In this document: in pieces, positions 52,792 to 61,931 of the stretch
Layout of the letters: each line of letters begins with the position of its first letter
Numbering within the stretch: position 1 is the first letter of the stretch
NCBI RefSeq assembly: GCF_000423345.1
Contig: NZ_KE384008.1
Span: 686,857-750,856 of the forward strand
Source: Marinimicrobium agarilyticum DSM 16975
GTDB taxonomy: Bacteria; Pseudomonadota; Gammaproteobacteria; Pseudomonadales; Cellvibrionaceae
Length of the DNA: 64,000 nt
Direction of reading: 5' to 3'
The notes under the pieces: generated by a model
What the model saw: the letters and a program-made list of their open reading frames with translations, nothing else
Told to the model about the DNA's origin: nothing
Database searches by the model: none
Position numbers and translations under genes: made by a program

Positions 52792-52871
52792 TTGGTAGGT
52801 GGCGCTGCGCTTACCTACCCTACGCGGTTGGAAAGATGTGTAGGGTAGGTAAGCGAAGCGCCACCTACCAA
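52792..52871. repeat. GTAGGTGGCG repeat, copy E6 (paired halves)
   Basis: Two complementary halves (TTGGTAGGTGGCGCTGCGCT with TACCTACCCTACG, and TGTAGGGTAGGTAAGCGAAG with CGCCACCTACCAA) flank about 17 bases. It lies between convergent lpxH and pepN and could act as a bidirectional mRNA end. Confidence 0.8.
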
Positions 52872-52893
52872 AACAGACCCTAACGCTAGCGTC

Positions 52894-55575
52894 TTAAACC
52901 AAACTCTTACTCACCACTTCATACACATCCTTCGACAATTTCGGCTCGGCTTTAATCCTTTCCAACTCCGCCTTCATGGCGTTGCCCAAATTCTCCGGGT
53001 AGCGTCTCCAACGGGTCAACGGCGTTAACAACCGCGCCGCAATCTGCGGGTTGGTGTGGTTCAGGCGCAACACCTGCTCGGCCAGAAAGCCGTACCCTTC
53101 CCCACTGGCAATGTGGAAGTTGACGGGATTGGCGTTGGTGAAGGCGCCCACCAGGGCCCGAATTTTGTTCGGGTTGTTGGGTTCGAAGGCCGCGTGTTTT
53201 TCCAGCTCCCGCACCCGCGTCAGGGTATTGGGCTGGGTACTGGTGGCCTGAACCCGCAACCACTGATCCACCACCAGCGGCTCGTCCTTCCACTGCTCGT
53301 AGAAGTCCTCAAGCGCGCGCTCGCGCACCGCATCGGCGCCCTCGGCCTCGCTGTTCACGATTTGTGTCAACGCGGCCATGGCGTCGGTCATATTGTTGGC
53401 CGCGCGGTACTGAGCGTCACAGGCTTTCAACCGCTCGGCGTCGTTCAGTTCCATCAGATAACTGAGGGCAACATTTTTCAGGCTGCGCTCGGCGATATCC
53501 TCGGCCGTCGGGCGGTAGGTTTTGCGGTGATCGTAACGTTCGTAAATCTCGCGCATTTCCTGCGTCAATGATTTCGCCAGGGCCCGCTTGACGGCGGCGC
53601 GGCTGTAGTGGATGGCCTCCACCTCGATTTTATCGGCCTGTTCACTGAGGTAGGCTTCCGAGGGCAGCGTCAGCATCAACGCGACCATGGCTTTATCGAG
53701 GGAGTCATCCTGCAGCACGCGCCGATAGGCTTCGATCAGGCGTTCATCCACCGACGCGGTGTTTACGTCCTCACCGCGGTGGTAGGCGGTCATGACATCG
53801 TCGATTACCTGCATGGCCAACTGCTGGCTGGCATCCCAGCGGCAGAAGCCGTCCGGGTCGGCGCTCATCAAGCGCATCAGGTCATCACGGCCGTAGTCGT
53901 AATACAGCTTCACGGGGGCGGAGAAGCCGCGCAGCAATGAAGGCACCGGTTTTTCCGGCAGTTGCTCAAACACAAAGGTGTGCTCGGGCTCGGTCAGTTC
54001 CAGAACGGTGTGAGTATTGTCACTGGTTTCCGGGTCCGGCGCCTGGCCTTTGAGTTTCAGCGGCAGCGCACCCGCGCTGCCCAGCAGCCCCATGGCGACG
54101 GGAATATGGAACGGTTGCTTGTTCTGGTTCTCCGGCGTGGGCGGACAGCTCTGGGCGATGGTCAGCCGGTATTCGCCGGATGCTTCGTCCCAGTGGTCCG
54201 TCACGTTGAGCCGGGGGGTGCCAGCCTGGGAGTACCAGCGTTTGAACTGGGTCAGGTCCCGACCGGAGACGTCTTCCATTGCGGCGACAAAGTCTTCGGT
54301 GGTCACCGCCTGGCCGTCGTGGCGCTCAAAGTAGAGGTCGGTGCCCTTGCGGAACAATTCCCACCCCAACAGGTTGCGCAACATGCGAACCACTTCGTGG
54401 CCTTTCTCGTAGATGGTCAGCGTGTAGAAGTTGGAGATTTCGATATAGGAGTCCGGCCGAATCGGATGCGCCATGGGGCCAGCGTCTTCGGCGAACTGCA
54501 TGGTTCTGAGCACGGACACATCTTCCACCCGCTTGACCGTGGGCGAGCCCATGTCCGCGGAAAAAGTCGCGTCGCGAAAGACGGTAAAACCTTCTTTCAG
54601 GCTCAACTGGAACCAGTCCCGACAGGTGACCCGGTTGCCGGACCAGTTGTGAAAATACTCGTGCGCCACCACGCCTTCGACCCGCTGGAAGCCGGCGTCA
54701 GTGGTGGTTTCAGGTTTGGCCAGCACACAGGCGGTATTGAAAATATTCAGGCCTTTGTTTTCCATGGCCCCCATGTTGAAGTCGTCCACGGCGACGATCA
54801 TGAAAATATCCAGATCGTATTCCCGGCCATACATTTCCTCGTCCCAACGCATGGCGTTTTTCAGGGAGGTCATGGCGTGGTCGCATTTATCCAGGTCTTT
54901 TCCTTCGACAAAAATGCGCAGCGCCACTTTCCGGCCGGATTGGGTGGTAAAGCTGTCTTCAATCTGTTCCAGATCCCCGGCCACAAGGGCGAACAGGTAC
55001 GCGGGTTTTTTGTGGGGGTCGTGCCAGGTGGCAAAGTGCCGACCGTCGTCGGTATCGCCCTGCTCGATGGGGTTGCCGTTGGAGAGCAGCACGGGGAAGC
55101 GTTTTTTGTCGGCGACGACGGTGGTAAAAAACTCGCTCATGACGTCGGGCCGGTCCAGGTACCAGGTGATCTTGCGAAAGCCTTCGGCTTCGCACTGGGT
55201 GCAGTACATGGTTTTGGACTGGTAGAGGCCATCGAGTGAGGTGTTGTTTTTGGGGTCGATGTCGCCGACGGTAACGAGTTCAAATTCGTCGGGGACGTTG
55301 AGCAGTGTGAGGGTTTCGTCGTCGAGGCGGTATTGTTTGTCGTCGAGTGTTTTGCCGTCAATGGCGACGGAGATGAGGTCGATTTCCTGGCCATTGAGTG
55401 GCAGTTCGTTTCCGCTGGCGTTAACCTCGGGGTTGCGACGCAGTTTTAAGGTGCTGGTGACGCGGGTTTTGTCGTCTTTGAGGTCGAAGTGCAGTTCGGT
55501 CCGGTCGATCAGGTATTCCGGCGGCCGATAGTCCTTCAACTGGATGGCTTTCGGCTGTGCATCACGTGCGGACAT
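52894..55575 (-). CDS. pepN: Aminopeptidase N (M1 family)
   Basis: The 893-residue zinc aminopeptidase has the substrate motif GAMENKGLN (residues 269-277) and the zinc site HEYFHNWSGNR (His305, Glu306, His309) with Glu328 in SLKEGF as the third ligand. The four-domain length matches E. coli PepN (870). It degrades cytoplasmic peptides. The ATG at 55575 matches the family; the open frame to 55695 runs into palindrome A. Confidence 0.96.
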   Translation of the reverse strand: MSARDAQPKAIQLKDYRPPEYLIDRTELHFDLKDDKTRVTSTLKLRRNPEVNASGNELPLNGQEIDLISVAIDGKTLDDKQYRLDDETLTLLNVPDEFELVTVGDIDPKNNTSLDGLYQSKTMYCTQCEAEGFRKITWYLDRPDVMSEFFTTVVADKKRFPVLLSNGNPIEQGDTDDGRHFATWHDPHKKPAYLFALVAGDLEQIEDSFTTQSGRKVALRIFVEGKDLDKCDHAMTSLKNAMRWDEEMYGREYDLDIFMIVAVDDFNMGAMENKGLNIFNTACVLAKPETTTDAGFQRVEGVVAHEYFHNWSGNRVTCRDWFQLSLKEGFTVFRDATFSADMGSPTVKRVEDVSVLRTMQFAEDAGPMAHPIRPDSYIEISNFYTLTIYEKGHEVVRMLRNLLGWELFRKGTDLYFERHDGQAVTTEDFVAAMEDVSGRDLTQFKRWYSQAGTPRLNVTDHWDEASGEYRLTIAQSCPPTPENQNKQPFHIPVAMGLLGSAGALPLKLKGQAPDPETSDNTHTVLELTEPEHTFVFEQLPEKPVPSLLRGFSAPVKLYYDYGRDDLMRLMSADPDGFCRWDASQQLAMQVIDDVMTAYHRGEDVNTASVDERLIEAYRRVLQDDSLDKAMVALMLTLPSEAYLSEQADKIEVEAIHYSRAAVKRALAKSLTQEMREIYERYDHRKTYRPTAEDIAERSLKNVALSYLMELNDAERLKACDAQYRAANNMTDAMAALTQIVNSEAEGADAVRERALEDFYEQWKDEPLVVDQWLRVQATSTQPNTLTRVRELEKHAAFEPNNPNKIRALVGAFTNANPVNFHIASGEGYGFLAEQVLRLNHTNPQIAARLLTPLTRWRRYPENLGNAMKAELERIKAEPKLSKDVYEVVSKSLV

Positions 55576-55623
55576 AATTAACTCCAACAAAGAATTGCGA
55601 ATGTGGTGGTAGACGGGAAGTCC

Positions 55624-55735
55624 GGCCGTAGGCGGGGTGTACCCTTCAGAGACCCGCCGTAAATACATCCCTGTAGGCTTCTCATCGGCATCCATGCCTC
55701 AGAGAGTCTCTGAAGGGTACACCCCGCCTACGGCC
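55624..55735. repeat. Palindromic element A (112 bases, 30-bp arms, 52-base loop)
   Basis: The left arm 55624-55653 is the exact reverse complement of 55706-55735 (30 of 30). The 52-base loop is, in reverse orientation, 46/52 identical to the loop of element B. It lies in the 380-base gap between pepN and the YeaC-like gene. Confidence 0.9.
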
Positions 55736-55806
55736 TCCGTGCCACAATTGTTGTTTAGTGGTGAATGCAAGTAACAACCACCACATGGTTCTAACGATAG
55801 TTGAGA

Positions 55807-55918
55807 GGCCTGGAGTGGTGTATACCGTTGGGAGACTCTCTGAGGCATGGATGCCGATGAGAAGCCCCCATGGATGGGTTCACGGCGGGTCTCCCAACGG
55901 TATACACCACTCCAGGCC
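55807..55918. repeat. Palindromic element B (112 bases, 30-bp arms, 52-base loop)
   Basis: Arms 55807-55836 and 55889-55918 are perfectly complementary (30 of 30), with a 52-base loop beginning TCTCTGAGGCATGGATGCCG. Its arms differ from those of element A at 10 positions, and each change is matched on the partner strand. The orientation is opposite to A. Confidence 0.9.
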
Positions 55919-55956
55919 GGACGATGCGACTTCGTCAAACCCTAAATGTAGAAAAC

Positions 55957-56217
55957 CTATTTCCACCTAAGAGGTTGATCAGCTTCGGCGACCTCGCCCT
56001 CTCCGCCACAGTGAGTGTGGGGTTTGGGAGGAATGTAGCCCGTGCGCTCCTCCGGGGGCAGGTGCTGGTGCTCATAAGCAATCACCGCCTCCAGACAATG
56101 CTGACGCTGCTCGGGGGTTACCACCCGGCCGTCCGGCCACTTGCCCAGCTCCACCGCACGCTTCAGGTTCTCGTAAATCTCCGGTGTGATGCGTTCGAGC
56201 AAATCACTGTAATTCAT
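55957..56217 (-). CDS. DUF1315 family protein (YeaC-like)
   Basis: The 86-residue protein (MNYSDLLERITPEIYENLKR, then DGRVVTPEQRQHCLEAVIAYE, and LPPEERTGYIPPK) belongs to the small conserved YeaC/DUF1315 family of proteobacteria, whose function is unknown. The ATG at 56217 was chosen over an in-frame TTG six bases before. Confidence 0.85.
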   Translation of the reverse strand: MNYSDLLERITPEIYENLKRAVELGKWPDGRVVTPEQRQHCLEAVIAYEHQHLPPEERTGYIPPKPHTHCGGEGEVAEADQPLRWK

Positions 56218-56275
56218 GCACAAATCCCACAGTTACTTCAGGGTGCAGTATAACAAACCCCCGCCCCACTCTACC

Positions 56276-57124
56276 TTACGATACGCGCCGACCGGAGGAA
56301 AGGATGCCCCAGACCACCCCGGCCACCAATCCGCCCAGGTGAGCGCCGTTGGCGACTGAGCCGCCAATGAACTTATCAACGATGCCCGTCATGCAGATGA
56401 CCAGCCACACTAGCATAAATCCGATGATGCCCGGAGGGACCGCCAGCATCGGGTGGGGGTTGAAGCGCTGGCGCATCCAGAGGTAACCGATCAGGGCGTA
56501 GACCACGCCGGACATACCGCCGAATACGGAAGGACCCGCCAGAAACTGGCCAAGGTTGGCGGCGATGGCAGTCACCACAACGAATAGCAAGTAGCGCCAG
56601 GGCCCGAGGACGGCTTCCAGGCGTCGGCCGAGCTCCCAGATCCACAGGCCGTTGAACAGAATGTGAAACATGCTGAAGTGGAGAAACGCCGGGGTGAGCA
56701 ATCGCCAGAACTCGCCGCTCGCCATGGCCTCGCCCCAGTCACCGAACTCCGGGCCGTTAAAGCCCATGCCTACGGGTTGGAACGTCAGGTAGGGGACGAG
56801 GGCACCGCCGAGTATCTGCATTCCTATCAGAGCGCCGGCGGCGCTCAGGAGCAGGAGAACGACGGTCGCCGGGAACTGACGCGGGCTCGGCCCTTTGGGC
56901 ATGGTCCGGCGTGGTTGCTCGCCCTCGGGCAGTTCCACCTCCCCTTTTAGCCAGCGGTCTGTCAGCTCCCCCAAGGGGTCGACCATGGCCGGGTCCTGAA
57001 CCCAGATCTCCTGGTGTTGGCCTTCATCGGTGATGCGGTGTACCAGTCCGCGCTGGTGCAGGAAGCGGCTCAGCTCGGTCAGGTCTCGGTCCAGTGGGAG
57101 CTGTTTGACGGGAATCCAGTTCAC
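56276..57124 (-). CDS. Rhomboid-family intramembrane serine protease (GlpG-like)
   Basis: The 282-residue membrane protein has a cytoplasmic N-terminal domain (about 1-80, with conserved W-I-P-V start) and about six membrane segments. Rhomboid residues are present: His149/Asn158 in HFSMFHILFNGLW, the nucleophile Ser205 in FGGMSGVVYALIGY, and His262 in ANGAHLGGLVAG. It cleaves membrane-protein segments within the bilayer. The start is GTG at 57124. Confidence 0.9.
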   Translation of the reverse strand: MNWIPVKQLPLDRDLTELSRFLHQRGLVHRITDEGQHQEIWVQDPAMVDPLGELTDRWLKGEVELPEGEQPRRTMPKGPSPRQFPATVVLLLLSAAGALIGMQILGGALVPYLTFQPVGMGFNGPEFGDWGEAMASGEFWRLLTPAFLHFSMFHILFNGLWIWELGRRLEAVLGPWRYLLFVVVTAIAANLGQFLAGPSVFGGMSGVVYALIGYLWMRQRFNPHPMLAVPPGIIGFMLVWLVICMTGIVDKFIGGSVANGAHLGGLVAGVVWGILSSGRRVS

Positions 57125-57173
57125 TCGTTCTCTCTAGGTTGTGGGCATCATTGTGGGAGTTGTACGGGTATTG

Positions 57174-58139
57174 TCAGGGATCGACATAGCTCCAGACAAA
57201 TTTTTTCGGATCGAGTTGCTTTTCACCGTCAAACCGGTAAGCCACCAGTCGCCCGAATTTCACGGCGCTGTAGTCGAGGCAGGCAATATTGGGGGCGACC
57301 GGGGCGGGACGCCCCTTGAGCCAATAGTGGCCGACGAAAACAGGTTTTTCGTTCTCGCCATATGTGATCATGCGCTCCCGATGGGCCGGGTCGATGGGTT
57401 GCTCAGACACGCCTTCGGGCAAGGGGTCGGGCTGGAACAGCAGTTGGCCGTAGGTCTCGGCCTCCGGGGCCCAGAACTTGGTGCGGAAGTGGGTCCGTTC
57501 GACCCCGTCGCTGGAGACGATGCTCATCCCCTGGGGAAGCGGTAGATCGATGCCGCTGGTCAACCGTTGTTTGGTTCGCGCCGCGACGCTATGAGAGTCG
57601 GCGGTTTCCTGCAGAAACGCCCGGTCGAAGTGCCCGCTGCCGAAGCGGGCCCGGTGGCAGGCGATCAGGTGGGCGTCCCAGCAGGCGTGTACGACCCGGA
57701 AGCTGTGCCATTCGAGAAACAGCGGCAGGCGCTGAAACCAGTCCAGGTGATCCTGCCACTCGTCGGGATAGTCGGCGAACTGCTCCAGGGTTTCGGCCAA
57801 TTGCCAGGCATTGCGGGGGGAGTGAGGCCGCAGGTAGCCGCCCTCAGGCCCCTCGTTGGGTGTGCAGTACATCAGGGCGTTGAATTCGTGGTTGCCGAGC
57901 ACCATGTGCGCCGCGCCCGACTCTACCATGGTGCGAACCAGTAGCAGCGCTTCCCGGATTCTGGGGCCCCGGTCAATGATGTCCCCCACAAACACGACCT
58001 GTCGGCGGGGATGGTGGTAGCCGTTGGGCCCGAGGTGGTATCCCAGCTTGTCCAGCAACCGCTCCAGGGTATCGGCGCAGCCGTGAACGTCACCGATCAC
58101 GTCATAGCCTTGGAGCCCAGGGGTTACTGCATCGGTCAT
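57174..58139 (-). CDS. Calcineurin-like metallophosphoesterase
   Basis: The protein of about 321 residues has the PPP-type blocks DVIGDVHGCADTLERLL, VFVGDIIDRGPRIREAL and MVLGNHEFNALMY, then VHACWDAHLIA and VFVGHYWLKGR. It resembles PrpA/ApaH-type phosphatases, but its substrate is unknown. ATG 58139 has GAGGAG six bases upstream. It lies ten bases downstream of nadK. Confidence 0.85.
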   Translation of the reverse strand: MTDAVTPGLQGYDVIGDVHGCADTLERLLDKLGYHLGPNGYHHPRRQVVFVGDIIDRGPRIREALLLVRTMVESGAAHMVLGNHEFNALMYCTPNEGPEGGYLRPHSPRNAWQLAETLEQFADYPDEWQDHLDWFQRLPLFLEWHSFRVVHACWDAHLIACHRARFGSGHFDRAFLQETADSHSVAARTKQRLTSGIDLPLPQGMSIVSSDGVERTHFRTKFWAPEAETYGQLLFQPDPLPEGVSEQPIDPAHRERMITYGENEKPVFVGHYWLKGRPAPVAPNIACLDYSAVKFGRLVAYRFDGEKQLDPKKFVWSYVDP

Positions 58140-58148
58140 CAATACTCC

Positions 58149-59045
58149 TCAGTCCAGCAGGTGCCCGCCCCACCCCAACTTGGATCGGCATCGCTCGTAA
58201 AAGTTGTGGTTCTGTGGGTGAATCAGGGTGAGTTCTTTGGGTTTTTTCCGGATGACCACTTCATCGCCCGGGCAGGCGACGAAGTGAATCTGTCCGTCAC
58301 ACGTGACCTGAGGGTTGGTGTTGTTGTGCTCGCCCACCAGTATTCGAATTTCGCTGTCCCCGGGCACCACCATGGGTCGACTGCTCAGGGTATGGGGGTT
58401 CATGGGAACGAGGCCGATGGCATCCAGCCTGGGATGCAGGATGGGGCCGCCCCCGCTCAAGGCATAGGCGGTGGAGCCTGTCGGGGTGGAGACGATCATG
58501 CCGTCGGAGCGCTGGCTGGTGACGAAGTGGCCATCCACATAGAGCTCGAACTCGAGCATGCGGATGAATTCACCGGGGTGCAGTACCACGTCGTTGAGCG
58601 CGTCTCCGGCGCTGACCAGTTGCCCCTGGCGGATGACCTGCATATCCAGAAGGAAGCGCTTTTCCTCGAAGTAGTTGCCGGCAAGCACTTCGCCCACTTT
58701 GTCTTCGATGTCGTCGGGGGTGATGTCGGTGAGAAAGCCCAGGCGGCCGCGATTGACGCCCAGCAGCGGGACGCCGCTCTCCACCAGGGCACGGGCGCCG
58801 CTGAGCATGCTGCCGTCGCCCCCGACCACGATGACCAGATCACAGTGCTTGCCCAATTCCGCGAGGGAGGCCGTATGGTTGGCTTCATCCCGCAGGCTCT
58901 GGTCGGGCAAGTGGTCGGCCGTTTCCTGCTCCAGCACGAAGTCACGGCCGTTGGACTGGAGGAAGCGGATCAGGCGCTTCAGGGAGTAAACGGCACGCTC
59001 GCTGTTGCGGCGTACAATCAGACCGATGGTGGTGAATTCGGACAT
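58149..59045 (-). CDS. nadK: NAD kinase
   Basis: The 298-residue enzyme makes NADP+ from NAD+ and ATP. The GGDGS motif is at residues 75-79 (DLVIVVGGDGSMLSGAR). NRGRLGFLTDI, DGMIVSTPTGSTAYALSGGG and PMNPHTLSSRPMVV are the other family blocks. Length is normal. Confidence 0.95.
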   Translation of the reverse strand: MSEFTTIGLIVRRNSERAVYSLKRLIRFLQSNGRDFVLEQETADHLPDQSLRDEANHTASLAELGKHCDLVIVVGGDGSMLSGARALVESGVPLLGVNRGRLGFLTDITPDDIEDKVGEVLAGNYFEEKRFLLDMQVIRQGQLVSAGDALNDVVLHPGEFIRMLEFELYVDGHFVTSQRSDGMIVSTPTGSTAYALSGGGPILHPRLDAIGLVPMNPHTLSSRPMVVPGDSEIRILVGEHNNTNPQVTCDGQIHFVACPGDEVVIRKKPKELTLIHPQNHNFYERCRSKLGWGGHLLD

Positions 59046-59078
59046 TCAGTGTCTCACTAACCGGAATTACGGGAGAAT

Positions 59079-59208
59079 GCTCAGGGCTTTTTAATCAGCC
59101 GCTCAGGGCTGTTTAACCAAGCCGCTCAAGGCTTTCTAACCAGCCGCTCAGGGCTGTCTAACCAGACAGCTCAAGGCTGTGTTTCTGGGCAACGCTCAGG
59201 GCTGTTCC
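59079..59208. repeat. Tandem 22-25-base GCTCAGGGCTG repeat (about 5.5 units)
   Basis: Units begin at 59079, 59101, 59124, 59146, 59169 and 59194, each GCTCA(A/G)GGCTxTxTAACCAGCC-like. The last unit contains the stop codon of the cNMP-binding/rhodanese gene, so the array appears to have grown from the 3' end of that gene. Confidence 0.75.
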
Positions 59209-60335
59209 GCCTGCGCTTTGCCCTCTTTTAACACATAGCGCACGTCGGATTCGAGCATAGTCTCCCATTGCGGGTCGGAAAACAATTGCGGGCAGTGATC
59301 GAGTGCCTGGGCACGATAGCCCTGCTGACGAAGCAGGTGGGCGGTCGCCCGACTGCGTCGGCCGGTATCGCAATAGCAGACGTATTCCTGCTCTTCGGCC
59401 AGCAGGCGGGATTTGATGGCCAGCAGGCTCAAGGGAATGTTGACCGCACGGGACAGGTGCCGTTGGCTGTATTCTTCCTCGCTGCGAGTATCCACCAAGA
59501 CTGCGTTGCGCTCGCGCACCTCCGGGAGGGTTTTCACGGGAATGGTGGGCACTTCCGGCGCTTTGAGCAGGCGGTAGAAGTCCTGTTTATCCAGCACCAT
59601 CAGCACGCCATCACTCAGCATGCGCACCCGAGCGTTGCGGGGGGCATCATTGACCAGGGCATCCTCACCGAAACAACGGCCTTTGCCCACATCCGCCAGA
59701 TGGGTCCATCCGGCTTCGCCGCGCCGATGCACTTCCGCTTCACCCTCCTTGATGAAATAGCAGCAGTCACCCATTTCGCCCTGGCGAATCACGATGTCAC
59801 CGGCGTGAACCACCTGGGGCCGCAGCCGGTAGAAAATCTGCTCGACATTCAGCGGCGGGACTTTGAAAAACAGATTGGAGCGCAGGACGGTGGTCATCCA
59901 GTCGATGTCTTCGTCCAGGTCGCGCTGACGGGAAATGTTGAGTTGCAGGTAGTCGGATACCTGGCTCCAGGTCAGCAGTTTGTCCAGTTGCTCACTGTCG
60001 ATGCGCAGTACGCTGCAGTCGGTCTGCGCGATGGCCGACACGGCGCGTGGCTGTTGGTGCGCCAGTGGCAACAAGGTCGAACGGCCTTTGATCGGGGTGA
60101 CGTCGCCGTTGGGGGCTTCGAGCCGCACATCGCCATGCAACAGATAGACATGTCGACCATCGTACTCACCGGCACGAAACAGCGTCTGGCCGGCGAATAC
60201 CACGTCGGCCTGGCTTTGCGAGAGAAGGTCTTCAAGGTGACTCTCGCTCATGTCTTTCAGGGGCACGAGCGTGCGGGTCAGCGCCAGATCAAAAGACGCT
60301 TTATTGTCGGGCGCTTGCGGCTGTGATGACAGCAT
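59196..60335 (-). CDS. Tandem cyclic-nucleotide-binding domains plus rhodanese domain
   Basis: The 379-residue protein has two cNMP-binding-like beta-rolls (about 25-140: FAGQTLFRAGEYDGRHVYLL; about 150-265: HAGDIVIRQGEMGDCCYFIK, then GKGRCFGEDALVNDAPRNAR). A rhodanese domain follows (about 275-360: AVLVDTRSEEEYSQRHLSRA, catalytic Cys in VCYCDTGRRSRA). No DNA-binding domain is visible. It may couple nucleotide or redox sensing to sulfur transfer. ATG 60335 has AAGGAAG upstream. Confidence 0.8.
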   Translation of the reverse strand: MLSSQPQAPDNKASFDLALTRTLVPLKDMSESHLEDLLSQSQADVVFAGQTLFRAGEYDGRHVYLLHGDVRLEAPNGDVTPIKGRSTLLPLAHQQPRAVSAIAQTDCSVLRIDSEQLDKLLTWSQVSDYLQLNISRQRDLDEDIDWMTTVLRSNLFFKVPPLNVEQIFYRLRPQVVHAGDIVIRQGEMGDCCYFIKEGEAEVHRRGEAGWTHLADVGKGRCFGEDALVNDAPRNARVRMLSDGVLMVLDKQDFYRLLKAPEVPTIPVKTLPEVRERNAVLVDTRSEEEYSQRHLSRAVNIPLSLLAIKSRLLAEEQEYVCYCDTGRRSRATAHLLRQQGYRAQALDHCPQLFSDPQWETMLESDVRYVLKEGKAQAEQP

Positions 60336-60408
60336 GGTTACTTCCTTTCCATTCCATTGGCCACTGGCCATTGGCGCGTTTATTTGCACTCATTGTGCGC
60401 CGTTTTAC

Positions 60409-61752
60409 TTACTGTGCCAAGCGCTGAGTCACCAAAGTCTGGTGCGCCGGACAACGGTCACTTTCGCCGGGGTGGAAGTCGGAAGGACGCGCCACGCGCG
60501 GCAATTCCCGACCACAGAGGTTGCCATTGGGATCCACGCCGGTGCAATGCGGATTGCGCCCATGGGCCAGCCAGCCCTTGTACAATTCCGGCTCTACGCC
60601 CAGGGCTCGGGCGGCGAAGGTGTCGGGGTCATCCAGGTACGCGGCCATTTCCGCCGGAGGGACGGTGAGCTGCCCCACGCCGGCATGGAAGGCCACAAAA
60701 CTGATGCCGGCAGTGTCCAGCCGTTCCAGCAGTTGTCCACCCCCCTGCTCCAACAGGGTCTGGTTTTCGAGGCGCAGGCGGGAGATTTCTTCTTTCAGGT
60801 TGTTTTCCTGCTGATGACGGTAGAAGAGCTCCATTTCCCGCATCTCGAGCCGCTCTTCCAGCTCGGACGTGGCGCTGTGGACCCTTGCCGCCAGCTCCAT
60901 TTCATAATTTTCCTGCAGCGTCTGAAGCTGAAGGTTCTCGTCGGCGTGGGCTGCCTTCAGCTTATGGCTGAAATATTCCCGCATGCCTTCGATCTTCTGA
61001 ACCTGAGCGTCGAAGTTTTCCTTGAGCGTTTCCAGGCGTTCGGTCAGCTCGCTGTTCTGGGCCTGAAGCTGTTTGACCTTGTCCCGATAGGCCTGCAGAC
61101 GCTGCTGATGGGTCTGGTTGAGTTTGTCGATTTTGCGCGTCTGCTGGTTCGCCAGAGTGGTAATGCGCAGGCGCTGTTCTTTCAGCATACGGGCCAGACG
61201 GTCCCGCATTTCCTGCGAATAGTGCTCGTGGAGGACTTTTTTCAGCTGCTGAGCTGCCTTCGGGGCGATTTCGGGCTCTCTTTCCGCGGCCGGTGCCGGT
61301 TCGGGCTCGCTGCGTACCAGCCCCAGACGGTTGCGTGCCACGGCCTTGCGCAGTGCCACAAAACTGTTCCGGCCCGGCTCCATCTGCGGGTCCCAGAGGT
61401 GTTTCTGCTGCCACGCGACCGGACACTGGCTGAAGCACACCAGGCGCACCGGCCCACCGCCAAGATCGGGGCCTCGGGAGGCCTGTTGAATCAATTGCTG
61501 AAGGGGAAGGTTCCAACGCCGGTCAGCCATGCCACCGGTGTCGAACTCAATCACGAAGAAAACCAGGGCACTGATGGTCAGTTGGGGGCTTATGGTCAGG
61601 TATACCGCTTTAGCGGTGCGACCGGCGTATTCGGGCACCGGTACAAAACCATCCAGTACAGCCTCAAATTCCGGATACAGCATCTCCCTGGCAAGCTTGT
61701 CACCAGAAAAAAGGTATACCGCTTCGGTATGTTCCGAGATGGGAGTGGCCAT
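60409..61752 (-). CDS. Coiled-coil protein with C-terminal Cys/His-rich segment
   Basis: The 447-residue protein has an N-terminal globular part (about 1-140), a long coiled coil (about 165-345, many heptads such as LKEQRLRITTLANQQTRKID), and a C-terminal domain. That domain contains ARALGVEPELYKGWLAHGRN, HCTGVDPNGNLCGREL and GESDRCPAHQTL, a possible metal-binding cluster of three Cys and several His. No known catalytic motif is recognised. It lies upstream of the cNMP/rhodanese gene in the same direction. Confidence 0.7.
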   Translation of the reverse strand: MATPISEHTEAVYLFSGDKLAREMLYPEFEAVLDGFVPVPEYAGRTAKAVYLTISPQLTISALVFFVIEFDTGGMADRRWNLPLQQLIQQASRGPDLGGGPVRLVCFSQCPVAWQQKHLWDPQMEPGRNSFVALRKAVARNRLGLVRSEPEPAPAAEREPEIAPKAAQQLKKVLHEHYSQEMRDRLARMLKEQRLRITTLANQQTRKIDKLNQTHQQRLQAYRDKVKQLQAQNSELTERLETLKENFDAQVQKIEGMREYFSHKLKAAHADENLQLQTLQENYEMELAARVHSATSELEERLEMREMELFYRHQQENNLKEEISRLRLENQTLLEQGGGQLLERLDTAGISFVAFHAGVGQLTVPPAEMAAYLDDPDTFAARALGVEPELYKGWLAHGRNPHCTGVDPNGNLCGRELPRVARPSDFHPGESDRCPAHQTLVTQRLAQ

Positions 61753-61931
61753 AGATAACTCGGGCGCCGTCGACTGTTTCAGTTAACGCCAAAATTCGCG
61801 AAGACTCAAGCGCTTGAGGGAATTATGCCGGGTGTTTGGCACCAAAGGTGTGAACCGGTCGGCAGAAATGGAATGGGTCTCGCCCCGCAGGGCAGCGCCC
61901 GAATGGGCGGGAAAGGTGGGAGCAGAGGGAG

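Noticed and set aside
53962-55239. Long plus-strand open frame (425 residues) opposite pepN
   Set aside because: It is an antisense shadow of the well-supported pepN gene and has no recognisable domain.
59079-59208. CRISPR array
   Set aside because: Units are contiguous with no spacers of constant length, and no cas genes are near.
60250-61758. Long plus-strand open frame (502 residues) opposite the coiled-coil gene
   Set aside because: The minus-strand protein has clear coiled-coil heptads, and the plus-strand product has no motif and starts inside another gene.
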